DNA of 64,000 bases. It comes from Alphaproteobacteria bacterium. Its GTDB lineage: Bacteria; Pseudomonadota; Alphaproteobacteria; CAAHEQ01; UBA3637. Within the stretch, counting starts at the first letter, position 1; every line of letters begins with the position of its first letter. The translations under genes were made by a program, and so were the position numbers. The notes under the pieces are model-generated. The model saw nothing but the letters and a program-made list of their open reading frames with translations. It did not search any database and was not told the DNA's origin. Location of the stretch: positions 1-64,000 of the forward strand of contig JAGCVC010000005.1 in assembly GCA_017962565.1 (NCBI GenBank), read 5' to 3'. Below, piece after piece: positions 57,688 through 64,000 of this stretch.

Positions 57688-58158
57688 ATGAAAAAGATAT
57701 TATTTCTATTACTCTTATTATTCTCACAGAATATCTATGCAAATACAATCATATGTAAATGTGATCCTTATTGTAAAGGAAAGAATTTTGACCTTAGCAA
57801 AGAGCAATATGAAGATTCTACAATGCCAAAAGGTGTGAGCGTTTTCGTTTATGATGCAAATAAAACAGGCCTAAATCAGGCTGTAGCATATTGGCCTCAA
57901 ACATATACAAAAGAATATAAAAATGCTGAAAAGACAGATTTGATGGTATGGACGGGGGAAAACAATCCATATAGCCCAAATGTATCCCATATGTCAGAAC
58001 TAATTTCCTTTATCTACCTTTTTCCTCATGGAGGAACTAAAATATGGACATATTTTCCGAAGGAAAAGAAAATGATAGAGATGAAAACGAATAATTTTTC
58101 CGACTATTCATATGGTTACTTGTTCTATTATGAGAACTGTGAAGAAGTAATAGAATAA
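57688..58158 (+). CDS. Secreted small protein, unknown
   Basis: 156 residues with a clear signal peptide (MKKILFLLLLLFSQNIYA). The mature part starts NTIICKCDPYCKG and contains many aromatic residues. No membrane anchor. GAAAGGAGC is a strong ribosome-binding site. Not recognised. Confidence 0.65.
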   Translation: MKKILFLLLLLFSQNIYANTIICKCDPYCKGKNFDLSKEQYEDSTMPKGVSVFVYDANKTGLNQAVAYWPQTYTKEYKNAEKTDLMVWTGENNPYSPNVSHMSELISFIYLFPHGGTKIWTYFPKEKKMIEMKTNNFSDYSYGYLFYYENCEEVIE

Positions 58159-58187
58159 TTAAACAGGGCTTAACCAATCTGTATAAT

Positions 58188-58730
58188 TTATTGAGTAGAT
58201 TGGCCAATTAACTCTTCTAACTTTTCTGGGCTTACTCCATTTTGATAGAAGATGTTTTCCAAACTGGATACTCGTTTCTTTAAGGCAGCAAGCTCTTCCT
58301 CTAACTTTTGAACCCTTTGTGTCAATTCTGAATTAGATAGAACCAACTCTGTATTTTGATGGGAAAGTTGTTCAGCATGCGCAGTTTCTATGGAAAGTTG
58401 TTCATTTAAGTACAGATTGTCCCTTTCATAATTATCCCTATCTTCTTTTAACACTTTCTTGTCAATGTTATTCATATCCTCAAATAATGGGCGATATTCT
58501 TTACCAGTTAAAGACAATACACGCCTGCCCTTCTTATCAATCTCTTTATAAAGATAACCATCTCGTATCAACTCATTGACAAACACTTTTGCCGATGAAG
58601 CCATAATATCCAATGCCCGAGCAATATAGTCATTTGATTCATAAAAGTTGAAGTTATTGCGTGTTCTGAACTTAATATAACTTAACAACACACGCTTTGT
58701 TATAGATAAATCTGATTGTTTCTTTGGCAT
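58188..58730 (-). CDS. Winged-helix protein with coiled coil, possible iteron-binding replication or control protein
   Basis: 180 residues. An HTH_36-like wHTH occupies about 10-70 (RVLLSYIKFRTRNNF, DIMASSAKVFVNELIRDGYLYKE, KKGRRVLSLTGKEY). Residues about 95-165 form a long coiled coil (ELTQRVQKLEEELAALKKRV). Plasmid replication and copy-control proteins often use such winged helices. The six iterons at 58812-58954 lie directly upstream of its start, so it is a good candidate for their binder. Assignment is by position and fold only. Confidence 0.65.
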   Translation of the reverse strand: MPKKQSDLSITKRVLLSYIKFRTRNNFNFYESNDYIARALDIMASSAKVFVNELIRDGYLYKEIDKKGRRVLSLTGKEYRPLFEDMNNIDKKVLKEDRDNYERDNLYLNEQLSIETAHAEQLSHQNTELVLSNSELTQRVQKLEEELAALKKRVSSLENIFYQNGVSPEKLEELIGQSTQ

Positions 58731-58811
58731 TCTTTACTCCTTTAATCTCAATTACGAAAGTATTTATTGCCGAAGAAAATGAATTTTTCTTTTTACAAAA
58801 AAAATTTTCAG

Positions 58812-58954
58812 GGATAGCGTTGTTTCCACTTTTTCAGGGGGTGGATAGCGTTGTTGCCCAAAAGTGGTATTTGGGATACTTTTGTTTCCTTTTTGGATAG
58901 TGTTGTTGCCGTATAAGGATAGCGTTGTTTCCACAAACGGATAAGGTTGTTTCC
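58812..58954. repeat. Array of six 16-bp iterons (GGATAGCGTTGTTTCC-like)
   Basis: Copies start at 58812, 58843, 58874, 58895, 58917 and 58939. Five match GGATAGCGTTGTT(T/G)CC with one or two changes, the third is GGATACTTTTGTTTCC. Spacings are 31, 31, 21, 22 and 22 bases, close to whole helical turns (three, three, two, two, two), so bound proteins would sit on one face. The 564-base interval to 59295 has no accepted gene. Iteron arrays of this kind mark plasmid origins or autoregulated operators. Confidence 0.8.
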
Positions 58955-59204
58955 ACCACAAAATTAGCAAATCCAGCAAATACAAGGCGTTCAGAGGTGT
59001 TTTTTACTGCTACAATAGTATTATAATAGATAAAGACAATACTATTGTATAAGTAAATTTAGACACCAGATTTCTTCTTTTTATATGACAATAGAGCCCT
59101 TTAAGGAGTTTATAACAAATTGATACATTAAACCGCCAAAAGCCATTATACATATAACAAAGAAATTGATGTAGCCGCCTTTTGGCGAGCGAATTGATTT
59201 TGCT

Positions 59205-59234
59205 TGACTCGTATGCAAATAAACAGGTATGATG
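59205..59234 (+). promoter_or_regulatory. Candidate promoter of the DUF262 gene
   Basis: TTGACT (59205-59210), 18-base spacer, TATGAT (59229-59234), 60 bases before the start. Confidence 0.55.
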
Positions 59235-59294
59235 AGCAAATATAATAAAAGATAAAAATATCTAAAAATGCTTTTAAATAATTTGTGAGGAAAA

Positions 59295-61310
59295 ATGAAA
59301 AGTAATGACAACGAGATTTTGCAACTATTATCGAATAATGATGTAACTTTTTTTATCCCGCCTTATCAAAGAAATTACGAGTGGGATACACAAATGTGTG
59401 AAGCATTTTATAGAGATATTAGAAAGGTAGCTCAGAGTCACGATATAAAACATTTCTTCGGGACTGTAATTTATTACGCTGAACAATCTCAGATACTAGG
59501 CGAACCAAGTAAATATATTCTAGTTGACGGACAACAACGATTAACAACAACTATGCTGTTTTTGATTGCTGCAAGAGATGTAATAGAAGATGCTTCATTA
59601 AAAAATACAATCGATGTAAAATATCTTAGAAATAATAATGTTTCGGGAGACGATGTCGAATATAAAATAAAGCTTAAACAAGTAGAGAGTGATTGGAGCG
59701 CATATAAAAAGCTGGTTCTTGAAGAACCATTAACTGAAACAGAAAAAAAATCTATTGTTTTCTCGAATTATTCATTCTTTAAATCAAAGTTAGAGAAGTT
59801 AGAACAATCCGAAATAAATAGTTTGATTATAAATGGGTTAGTAAACTTTAATATTGTTACGATTCAATTAGAGCCAGAGCGTAATAAATGGGAAAAGCCA
59901 CAAGAAATTTTTGAATCTATGAATTCTCTAGGGAAACCATTATCTCTTGCAGATCTAGTTAGAAATTATTTACTTCTTGGAAAATCTGCCTCTAAACAAA
60001 ATGTGCTATATCATAACTATTGGCTAAGAATTGAAAAGAACTTGGTTGGAGATAATGATAGCTTTTCCGTTTCATCTTTTATAAGAGATTATATGCAATT
60101 AGAAGCTGCCGCTTGCTATAAAAAAGCGACAGAGACGAATTATAAAGAACTTTACCGCAACTTTAAAGATCTGTTCGCTGATGTTGATGCAGAAGAACTT
60201 ATACAGAAATTGGCTCTTTATTCGGAGAATTACTCTGTTCTAGCAGGATACAAATCTTCTGGAAATGATAGAATAGATAAAAAAATTGCAGATTTGAAAA
60301 TTGTGGAAGCATCTGGGTTTTACTCATTCATCCTAGGAATATTGAACTTATATACTGATAAAAAATTAACATCAGAGGACTGTTTGTCAATTTTGGACTC
60401 TATTTTTGTTTATATAACACGACGCCGTATTTTACGTTTAACCCAAGCAGAAAATAAAAATGCTCCACAATTGGTTAAATATTTTGATAAGTTAATAGAA
60501 AGCGCAGATAAAAAAGATAAAATGTTGTCTATACTTTCTGATCAACAATATGCTCTAAGATTACCAAATGATAATGAAATATCTTCATATTTGCTTGGAG
60601 TTGATGCAAATTTCTACAATTTGAGAATTTGTAAATTTATATTTACTTTGATAGAAGAAAATATTACTAAAAGTCGACCAATAAATGATATGAACTTGCA
60701 AATTGAACATATTATGCCTCAAACGTTAAATGAGGGATGGAAAAATATGTTAGGGCAAGAATATCAACGCATTTATGATGGTTATGTCAATAATATAGGA
60801 AACCTTACACTTATTAGGCACAATCAAGAACTTGGAAATAAATCTTTTTCCTATAAGAAAGATGTTTACATTAATAATTCTGGCATGCAAATTTCTAAAA
60901 ATTATATAATTGATCAAAACGTTTGGAGTGAAGATCAAATAAAAGGCAGGGCTAGTTATTTGATCAATTTGTTAGTTGATAAAATTATTCCCGTTTCAGA
61001 GAAATTAAAAACATCTAATAACTATTCAATTGAAAAGAAACAGGGATCTTCTAGATTCTCGTTCGCTGAGGTCGATTTAATAGGTAAAACAATAACCTAT
61101 TTTGATGATGCCATGATTCAAGCAGAAGTAATCGGAGATAAAGAAGTAAGATTTGAGGGGGAAATATGGCATTTATCACCATTAACAAGAGAAATTGAAA
61201 CCAGAAAAAATCGTCGAACAAAATCAGGAGCTTATTGGGGAATAGACAAATGGACGTATCAAGGGAAAACGTTAGAAACCTTAATGCGCGAGCTGACAGA
61301 AGACGAGTAG
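59295..61310 (+). CDS. DUF262-DUF1524 (GmrSD-like) defence nuclease
   Basis: 671 residues. N-terminal DUF262 ParB-like domain with IPPYQRNYEW and YILVDGQQRLTTTMLF (DGQQR motif); the middle is helical; a DUF1524 HNH-type nuclease at about 470-560 shows QIEHIMPQTL, YVNNIGNLTLIRHNQELGNKSF. The last 80 residues (EVRFEGEIWHLSPLTREIE..GIDKWTYQGKTL) look like a RAMA-type DNA-reading domain, tentatively. GmrSD enzymes are single-protein type IV restriction systems acting on modified phage DNA. No methylase adjoins. Own promoter; start behind GAGGAAAA. Confidence 0.85.
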   Translation: MKSNDNEILQLLSNNDVTFFIPPYQRNYEWDTQMCEAFYRDIRKVAQSHDIKHFFGTVIYYAEQSQILGEPSKYILVDGQQRLTTTMLFLIAARDVIEDASLKNTIDVKYLRNNNVSGDDVEYKIKLKQVESDWSAYKKLVLEEPLTETEKKSIVFSNYSFFKSKLEKLEQSEINSLIINGLVNFNIVTIQLEPERNKWEKPQEIFESMNSLGKPLSLADLVRNYLLLGKSASKQNVLYHNYWLRIEKNLVGDNDSFSVSSFIRDYMQLEAAACYKKATETNYKELYRNFKDLFADVDAEELIQKLALYSENYSVLAGYKSSGNDRIDKKIADLKIVEASGFYSFILGILNLYTDKKLTSEDCLSILDSIFVYITRRRILRLTQAENKNAPQLVKYFDKLIESADKKDKMLSILSDQQYALRLPNDNEISSYLLGVDANFYNLRICKFIFTLIEENITKSRPINDMNLQIEHIMPQTLNEGWKNMLGQEYQRIYDGYVNNIGNLTLIRHNQELGNKSFSYKKDVYINNSGMQISKNYIIDQNVWSEDQIKGRASYLINLLVDKIIPVSEKLKTSNNYSIEKKQGSSRFSFAEVDLIGKTITYFDDAMIQAEVIGDKEVRFEGEIWHLSPLTREIETRKNRRTKSGAYWGIDKWTYQGKTLETLMRELTEDE

Positions 61311-61495
61311 ATGAAAAGTCAAAAAATGCTCTATTCTATCTTCTCTTTTCCATTGTGTCCCAGTTTTCGGGTTTGATAACTTTGACGTGCAAAGAGCATA
61401 CATAAAAGTACCAACTGCATACATGATTTGGGTATTTTTAATTGTATGAACAAAGTTGATGAAATAAAAATATATCTATTCTTAACATTTATCAC

Positions 61496-61526
61496 TTGAA
61501 AAATAGAAAAATAAGTGTATTATAAT
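61496..61526 (+). promoter_or_regulatory. Candidate promoter of the riboswitch-controlled operon
   Basis: TTGAAA (61496-61501) with either TATTAT (61518, spacer 16) or TATAAT (61521-61526, spacer 19). Transcription would start just before the first riboswitch strand at 61532. Confidence 0.5.
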
Positions 61527-61531
61527 AATTG

Positions 61532-61655
61532 CCTATAAAGAGTGTGCGAGAGACAAGCTCAATGACCACACAGCAACCTTCCGAATAGGAAAAGGTGCTA
61601 ATGCTTGAACGATGGGGAAGATAATAACCTATCGTAACTGATGGGTTTATTTTTT
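61532..61655 (+). promoter_or_regulatory. SAM-I (S-box) riboswitch with terminator/antiterminator
   Basis: The aptamer core is intact: P2 GTGTG/CACAC (61542-61546 with 61567-61571) enclosing the kink-turn GAG-AGAC-AAG-CTC-AATGA; then AGCAACC (61572-61578), P3 CTTCC/GGAAAAG, and AAGGTGCTAA. P1 pairs CCTAT (61532-61536) with ATGGG (61612-61616). Downstream a terminator stem AACCTATC/GATGGGTT (61626-61633 with 61640-61647) is followed by TATTTTTTG. GATGGG at 61611-61616 can instead pair with CCTATC at 61628-61633 as antiterminator. Thus SAM binding should favour termination. The downstream operon encodes a small protein and a Y-family polymerase. The 390-base interval 61311-61700 contains only this and its promoter. 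Confidence 0.85.
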
Positions 61656-61700
61656 GCTCTCTTTTAGGTTTGTTTATAATTTAACTTAAAGGAGATTAAA

Positions 61701-61940
61701 ATGCAAAAATTGTTCGATTACTGCAAAAAACGTGAAGCTGAGATATACAAGCAAATCGCTACTATGAATTTGCCGATAACAGTTAAAGCGGCAATGTACA
61801 CTTGTAAAACAAGAGAGATGGACAGATTAATAAAACAATCATCTTTCCCCTTGACAACTAAAACACCCGTCATTAAAATGAGAACAAAAAGAGAACATTA
61901 TAATGACGATGCTAAAGGAACACATTATTGCATTAGTTGA
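61701..61940 (+). CDS. Small protein, unknown, first gene of the SAM-controlled operon
   Basis: 79 residues, basic and helical at the N-terminus (MQKLFDYCKKREAEIYKQIA). AAAGGAGA is an excellent ribosome-binding site. Overlaps the polymerase gene by 38 bases, so the polymerase is probably translated by coupling; its own site is weak. No family recognised; not UmuD-like (no S24 peptidase motifs). Confidence 0.65.
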   Translation: MQKLFDYCKKREAEIYKQIATMNLPITVKAAMYTCKTREMDRLIKQSSFPLTTKTPVIKMRTKREHYNDDAKGTHYCIS

Positions 61941-63072
61941 TTGTGACTGCTTTTTTGTCAGTTGTGAACGAGTGGATAATCCTAAATTAAATGGAAAACC
62001 CGTGTGTGTTACAACAGGTGCAAGCAGCAAAGGAATTGTTGTGTCTCGTTCTAATGAAGCCAAAGCACTTGGTATCAAAATGGGTGCCCCTATGTTTCAA
62101 TTGGAAGGAAAGTATAACAATGTGCATTACATTCCTGCACGACATACACGTTATGGAGAGATTTCTAAGCAGGTTATGGATGCCTTGCGGGAGTTTACAC
62201 CTGATGTTGAAGAAGTATCAGTAGATGAAGCATACCTTGATTTAACAGGAATGGACAAGATGTACGGGATGACTTATGAAGATTTGGTCAGAAAGATACG
62301 CTCTACCGTTTTAGAGAAAACAAAAGTTCCTGTGTCAATCGGTTTATCTACCAGCAAAACATTAGCAAAACTTGCAAGTGACAAAGCCAAAAAGACAGGT
62401 GGCATCTTTATTATTCCACCAGACAATGTAATGGAAATCTTAAAAGGCATTGAATTGGAAGAAATCTGCGGCATCAACCATCAAACAGCTATTAACTTTT
62501 GGAAAAAAGGTGTTTACACTTTGGAAGATTTTTTATCCAAAAAACCTTGTTGGGTGCGTCAGGCATTTGGCATCAATGGGGAAAGATTACGGTATGAGTT
62601 GGCTGGAACATCTGTATCTCCCGTTAATCCTGTAGAAGAAGCCCCACAATCCATACAGGATACAAGGGCTTTAGAAGATTTCACGGACAATTTGGCTGTT
62701 TTGGAAAGCACTTTGCCGTATCATGTCCACAGAGCATCTCGGAAGTTGCGTAAATGGGATGGATATTGTGGCGTTCTGTCGGTAATGCTGCGGACAAAGG
62801 ATTTTAAGGTCGTTGAAACAGAAATCAAACTGGACAAGCCAACCAATTCAGAACAAACACTTTTGCGCAAATCACATGAGTTAATCAAAGTAATTTACAA
62901 ACCAAGGACTTTATATCGTTCTGTTGGGATTACATTACGGAATCTGGTATTTGGAAAAGTAGAGCAACAATCACTTTTTGAAGAAATTGAACGAGAAGAT
63001 GACAAACTTTCTCACCTGATAGACGATTTGGAAAAGAAATACGGCAAACAAGTCGTGAAATTGGGTGGGTAA
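61903..63072 (+). CDS. Y-family DNA polymerase (UmuC/DinB-like)
   Basis: 389 residues. Catalytic palm motifs: ALVDCDCFFVSCERV with the metal-binding Asp and steric-gate Phe, VSRSNEAKALGIKMGAP, and VSVDEAYLDLTG with the DE pair. SIGLSTSKTLAKLASDKAK follows, then a helix-hairpin-helix thumb and a C-terminal little finger, ending near QQSLFEE, a clamp-binding motif. Translesion synthesis, error-prone. Closer to the mobile-element UmuC branch than to DinB by the VSCERV segment. An alternative start is the Met two codons on. Confidence 0.92.
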   Translation: MTMLKEHIIALVDCDCFFVSCERVDNPKLNGKPVCVTTGASSKGIVVSRSNEAKALGIKMGAPMFQLEGKYNNVHYIPARHTRYGEISKQVMDALREFTPDVEEVSVDEAYLDLTGMDKMYGMTYEDLVRKIRSTVLEKTKVPVSIGLSTSKTLAKLASDKAKKTGGIFIIPPDNVMEILKGIELEEICGINHQTAINFWKKGVYTLEDFLSKKPCWVRQAFGINGERLRYELAGTSVSPVNPVEEAPQSIQDTRALEDFTDNLAVLESTLPYHVHRASRKLRKWDGYCGVLSVMLRTKDFKVVETEIKLDKPTNSEQTLLRKSHELIKVIYKPRTLYRSVGITLRNLVFGKVEQQSLFEEIEREDDKLSHLIDDLEKKYGKQVVKLGG

Positions 63073-63137
63073 AGGGTTGATTTTTAGGCAAAACATACAT
63101 ATGTAAATGAATGGACTATTAAGAAATTGGGAAAATA

Positions 63138-63914
63138 ATGGATAAAGAAAACAAAAATATTAATTCGTTAGTAAATGCACATAAAAAATTATTAGATGAT
63201 TTAATTATGCACGGAAAAACAATTAAATTACAATTCGACACTAATGAAAATAAAATTTATTCTGTATTTTTAGAACGACAAATATCATTGGCAAAATCAA
63301 TTGAAATTCTATTGAGAAAAAAACAATTCTATGATGCTTGTATTTTAGCATCATCTTTAGCTGAAAACTTCATTTTAGTAAAATATTTGATTGTGTATGA
63401 AAAAATAGATGATTTTGTCGATTTCCATTGTATAGAAACATTTCCAATGATTAAACAAAATCCGAAATTGCAACAAGAAGCTTTAGAAGTGATAGAAACG
63501 CATAACCTAAGAAGATTTCTAAAACAAAGGAAGACAAAGGGAAAAATTGATTTGTTGGATTCCAATAATTACATCGCTCCGTGGAAAAATATTCAAGCAA
63601 TGGTAGACCAAATTGTAAAAAAAGGAGATGAGGATATTAAATCTTTAAAGTTTAACTACGATATACTATGCTCCTATAAACATTCTGGGCCTTATACTTT
63701 ACTCTCCAGAAAATTTGGGGCTCCTCCGGAAAATGATGCGATGATTGTTTTAGGAATAACATGTATGGTTCTTTTACATCAATTTGCTGTAGTAGCACAG
63801 AATCCAAATAGTATTTTCTTTCAAAAACAAGTAAAATTAAAAGAAAAATTTGAACATTTGATGGAAACTGTTAAACAATTTGAAGAAAACAGAAAAAAAG
63901 AACATTTTTCTTGA
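63138..63914 (+). CDS. Helical protein, DUF5677-like (tentative)
   Basis: 258 residues, almost entirely helical. DACILASSLAENFILVKYLIVYE and DILCSYKHSGPYTL resemble the DUF5677 family of HEPN-like proteins found among defence and mobile genes; the match is by eye. No RxxxxH-type catalytic motif is obvious. Follows the polymerase gene by 65 bases. Confidence 0.5.
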   Translation: MDKENKNINSLVNAHKKLLDDLIMHGKTIKLQFDTNENKIYSVFLERQISLAKSIEILLRKKQFYDACILASSLAENFILVKYLIVYEKIDDFVDFHCIETFPMIKQNPKLQQEALEVIETHNLRRFLKQRKTKGKIDLLDSNNYIAPWKNIQAMVDQIVKKGDEDIKSLKFNYDILCSYKHSGPYTLLSRKFGAPPENDAMIVLGITCMVLLHQFAVVAQNPNSIFFQKQVKLKEKFEHLMETVKQFEENRKKEHFS

Positions 63915-63977
63915 TTCTTTTCAAAAACTTACATAAACTAAAAGCCATGTAAAACTTTCTATCAAACGAGGTTGAAA

Positions 63978-64000
63978 ATGGCAGTAAAAAGTAACGCAAA
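63978..64000 (+). CDS. Start of a gene running off the window
   Basis: ATG at 63978 behind GAGGTTGAAA opens a frame reading MAVKSNA to the edge. Too little to identify. Confidence 0.35.

Larger units (their letters stand above)
52913..64000. mobile_element. Integrated genetic element at tRNA-Leu(UAA), right end beyond window
   Basis: A tyrosine integrase gene points toward the 3' end of an intact tRNA-Leu, and everything from there on is accessory: small plasmid/ICE-type genes, ankyrin proteins, iterons, a DUF262 nuclease, a Y-family polymerase. No housekeeping gene appears after 52937. I found no second copy of the tRNA 3' end (the expected attR) up to 64000, so the far end lies outside. 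Whether it is an ICE, a phage-like island or an integrated plasmid is open; the iterons favour a replicating ancestor. Confidence 0.75.

Noticed and set aside
58764-58985. Minus-strand 73-residue frame
   Set aside because: It is generated by the iteron array (repeated ETTLS) and has no ribosome-binding site.
59081-59311. Minus-strand hydrophobic 76-residue frame
   Set aside because: Looks like two membrane helices, but needs a TTG start without a ribosome-binding site and overlaps the DUF262 start. Possibly a remnant; not listed as a gene.
61701-61940. Small gene considered as UmuD
   Set aside because: No S24 peptidase Ser/Lys motifs and wrong size.

Overview
The window is about 64 kb of an AT-rich bacterial chromosome. 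Everything points to an alphaproteobacterium: a CcrM-type GANTC methyltransferase, TrcR (DUF1013) next to GapR (DUF2312), a CarD regulator, PtsP, and VirB3/VirB4-type genes scattered outside any complete operon. The low GC, compact gene packing and shortened versions of standard proteins (GlmU, FliF) suggest a reduced, possibly host- or gut-associated lineage. That last point is inference from gene content only; no 16S gene is present.

Layout. 1-5256: the N-terminal 1752 codons of a giant surface protein on the minus strand (signal peptide, ankyrin-like repeats, one EGF-like module, then a long NNGTI-type beta-helix passenger). 5.5-7.1 kb: a sulfatase-fold phosphoethanolamine-transferase-like membrane enzyme. 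7.2-11.9 kb (minus): tRNA-Asp, glk, a small membrane protein, a shortened glmU, ptsP, tRNA-Val. 12-17.2 kb (minus): pyrH-frr-uppS-nudix-(VirB3/VirB4 N-domain fusion), plus a flavin oxidoreductase. 17.2-23.3 kb: ccrM, an unknown membrane protein, rnhB, a FadL-like porin, a DsbA-family protein, trcR-gapR. 23.4-32.5 kb: a DUF2062-PgeF fusion with lgt, virB3-virB4, a cysteine-rich lipoprotein, a secreted unknown, htpG. 32.6-33.5 kb: ferredoxin and carD. 33.5-38.3 kb (minus): a compact motor cluster fliF(short)-fliG-fliN-motA-flhF-flhG. 38.4-52.8 kb: rluD, an rRNA methyltransferase, paired membrane proteins, lysS, a Bat (batA-batBC-batD) operon, rpmJ, mnmG, dut, an unknown and tRNA-Leu.

52.9 kb to the end is an integrated mobile element entering at the 3' end of tRNA-Leu(UAA). 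It carries a tyrosine integrase, small plasmid/ICE-type genes, ankyrin proteins, a winged-helix coiled-coil protein beside six helically phased 16-bp iterons, a GmrSD-like (DUF262/DUF1524) defence nuclease, and an operon with a Y-family DNA polymerase. The distal end of the element is not in the window.

Most noteworthy: (i) a SAM-I riboswitch with a complete terminator/antiterminator layout in front of the Y-family polymerase operon; (ii) a VirB3-VirB4 fusion that stops exactly before the ATPase domain, a paralogue of the intact virB3-virB4 pair 15 kb away; (iii) a FliF that begins at its third ring-building motif, in a cluster with otherwise intact FliG/FliN/MotA; (iv) the iteron array; (v) tandem GANTC sites upstream of ccrM. 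All functional statements come from reading the sequence and from family knowledge; no searches were run.
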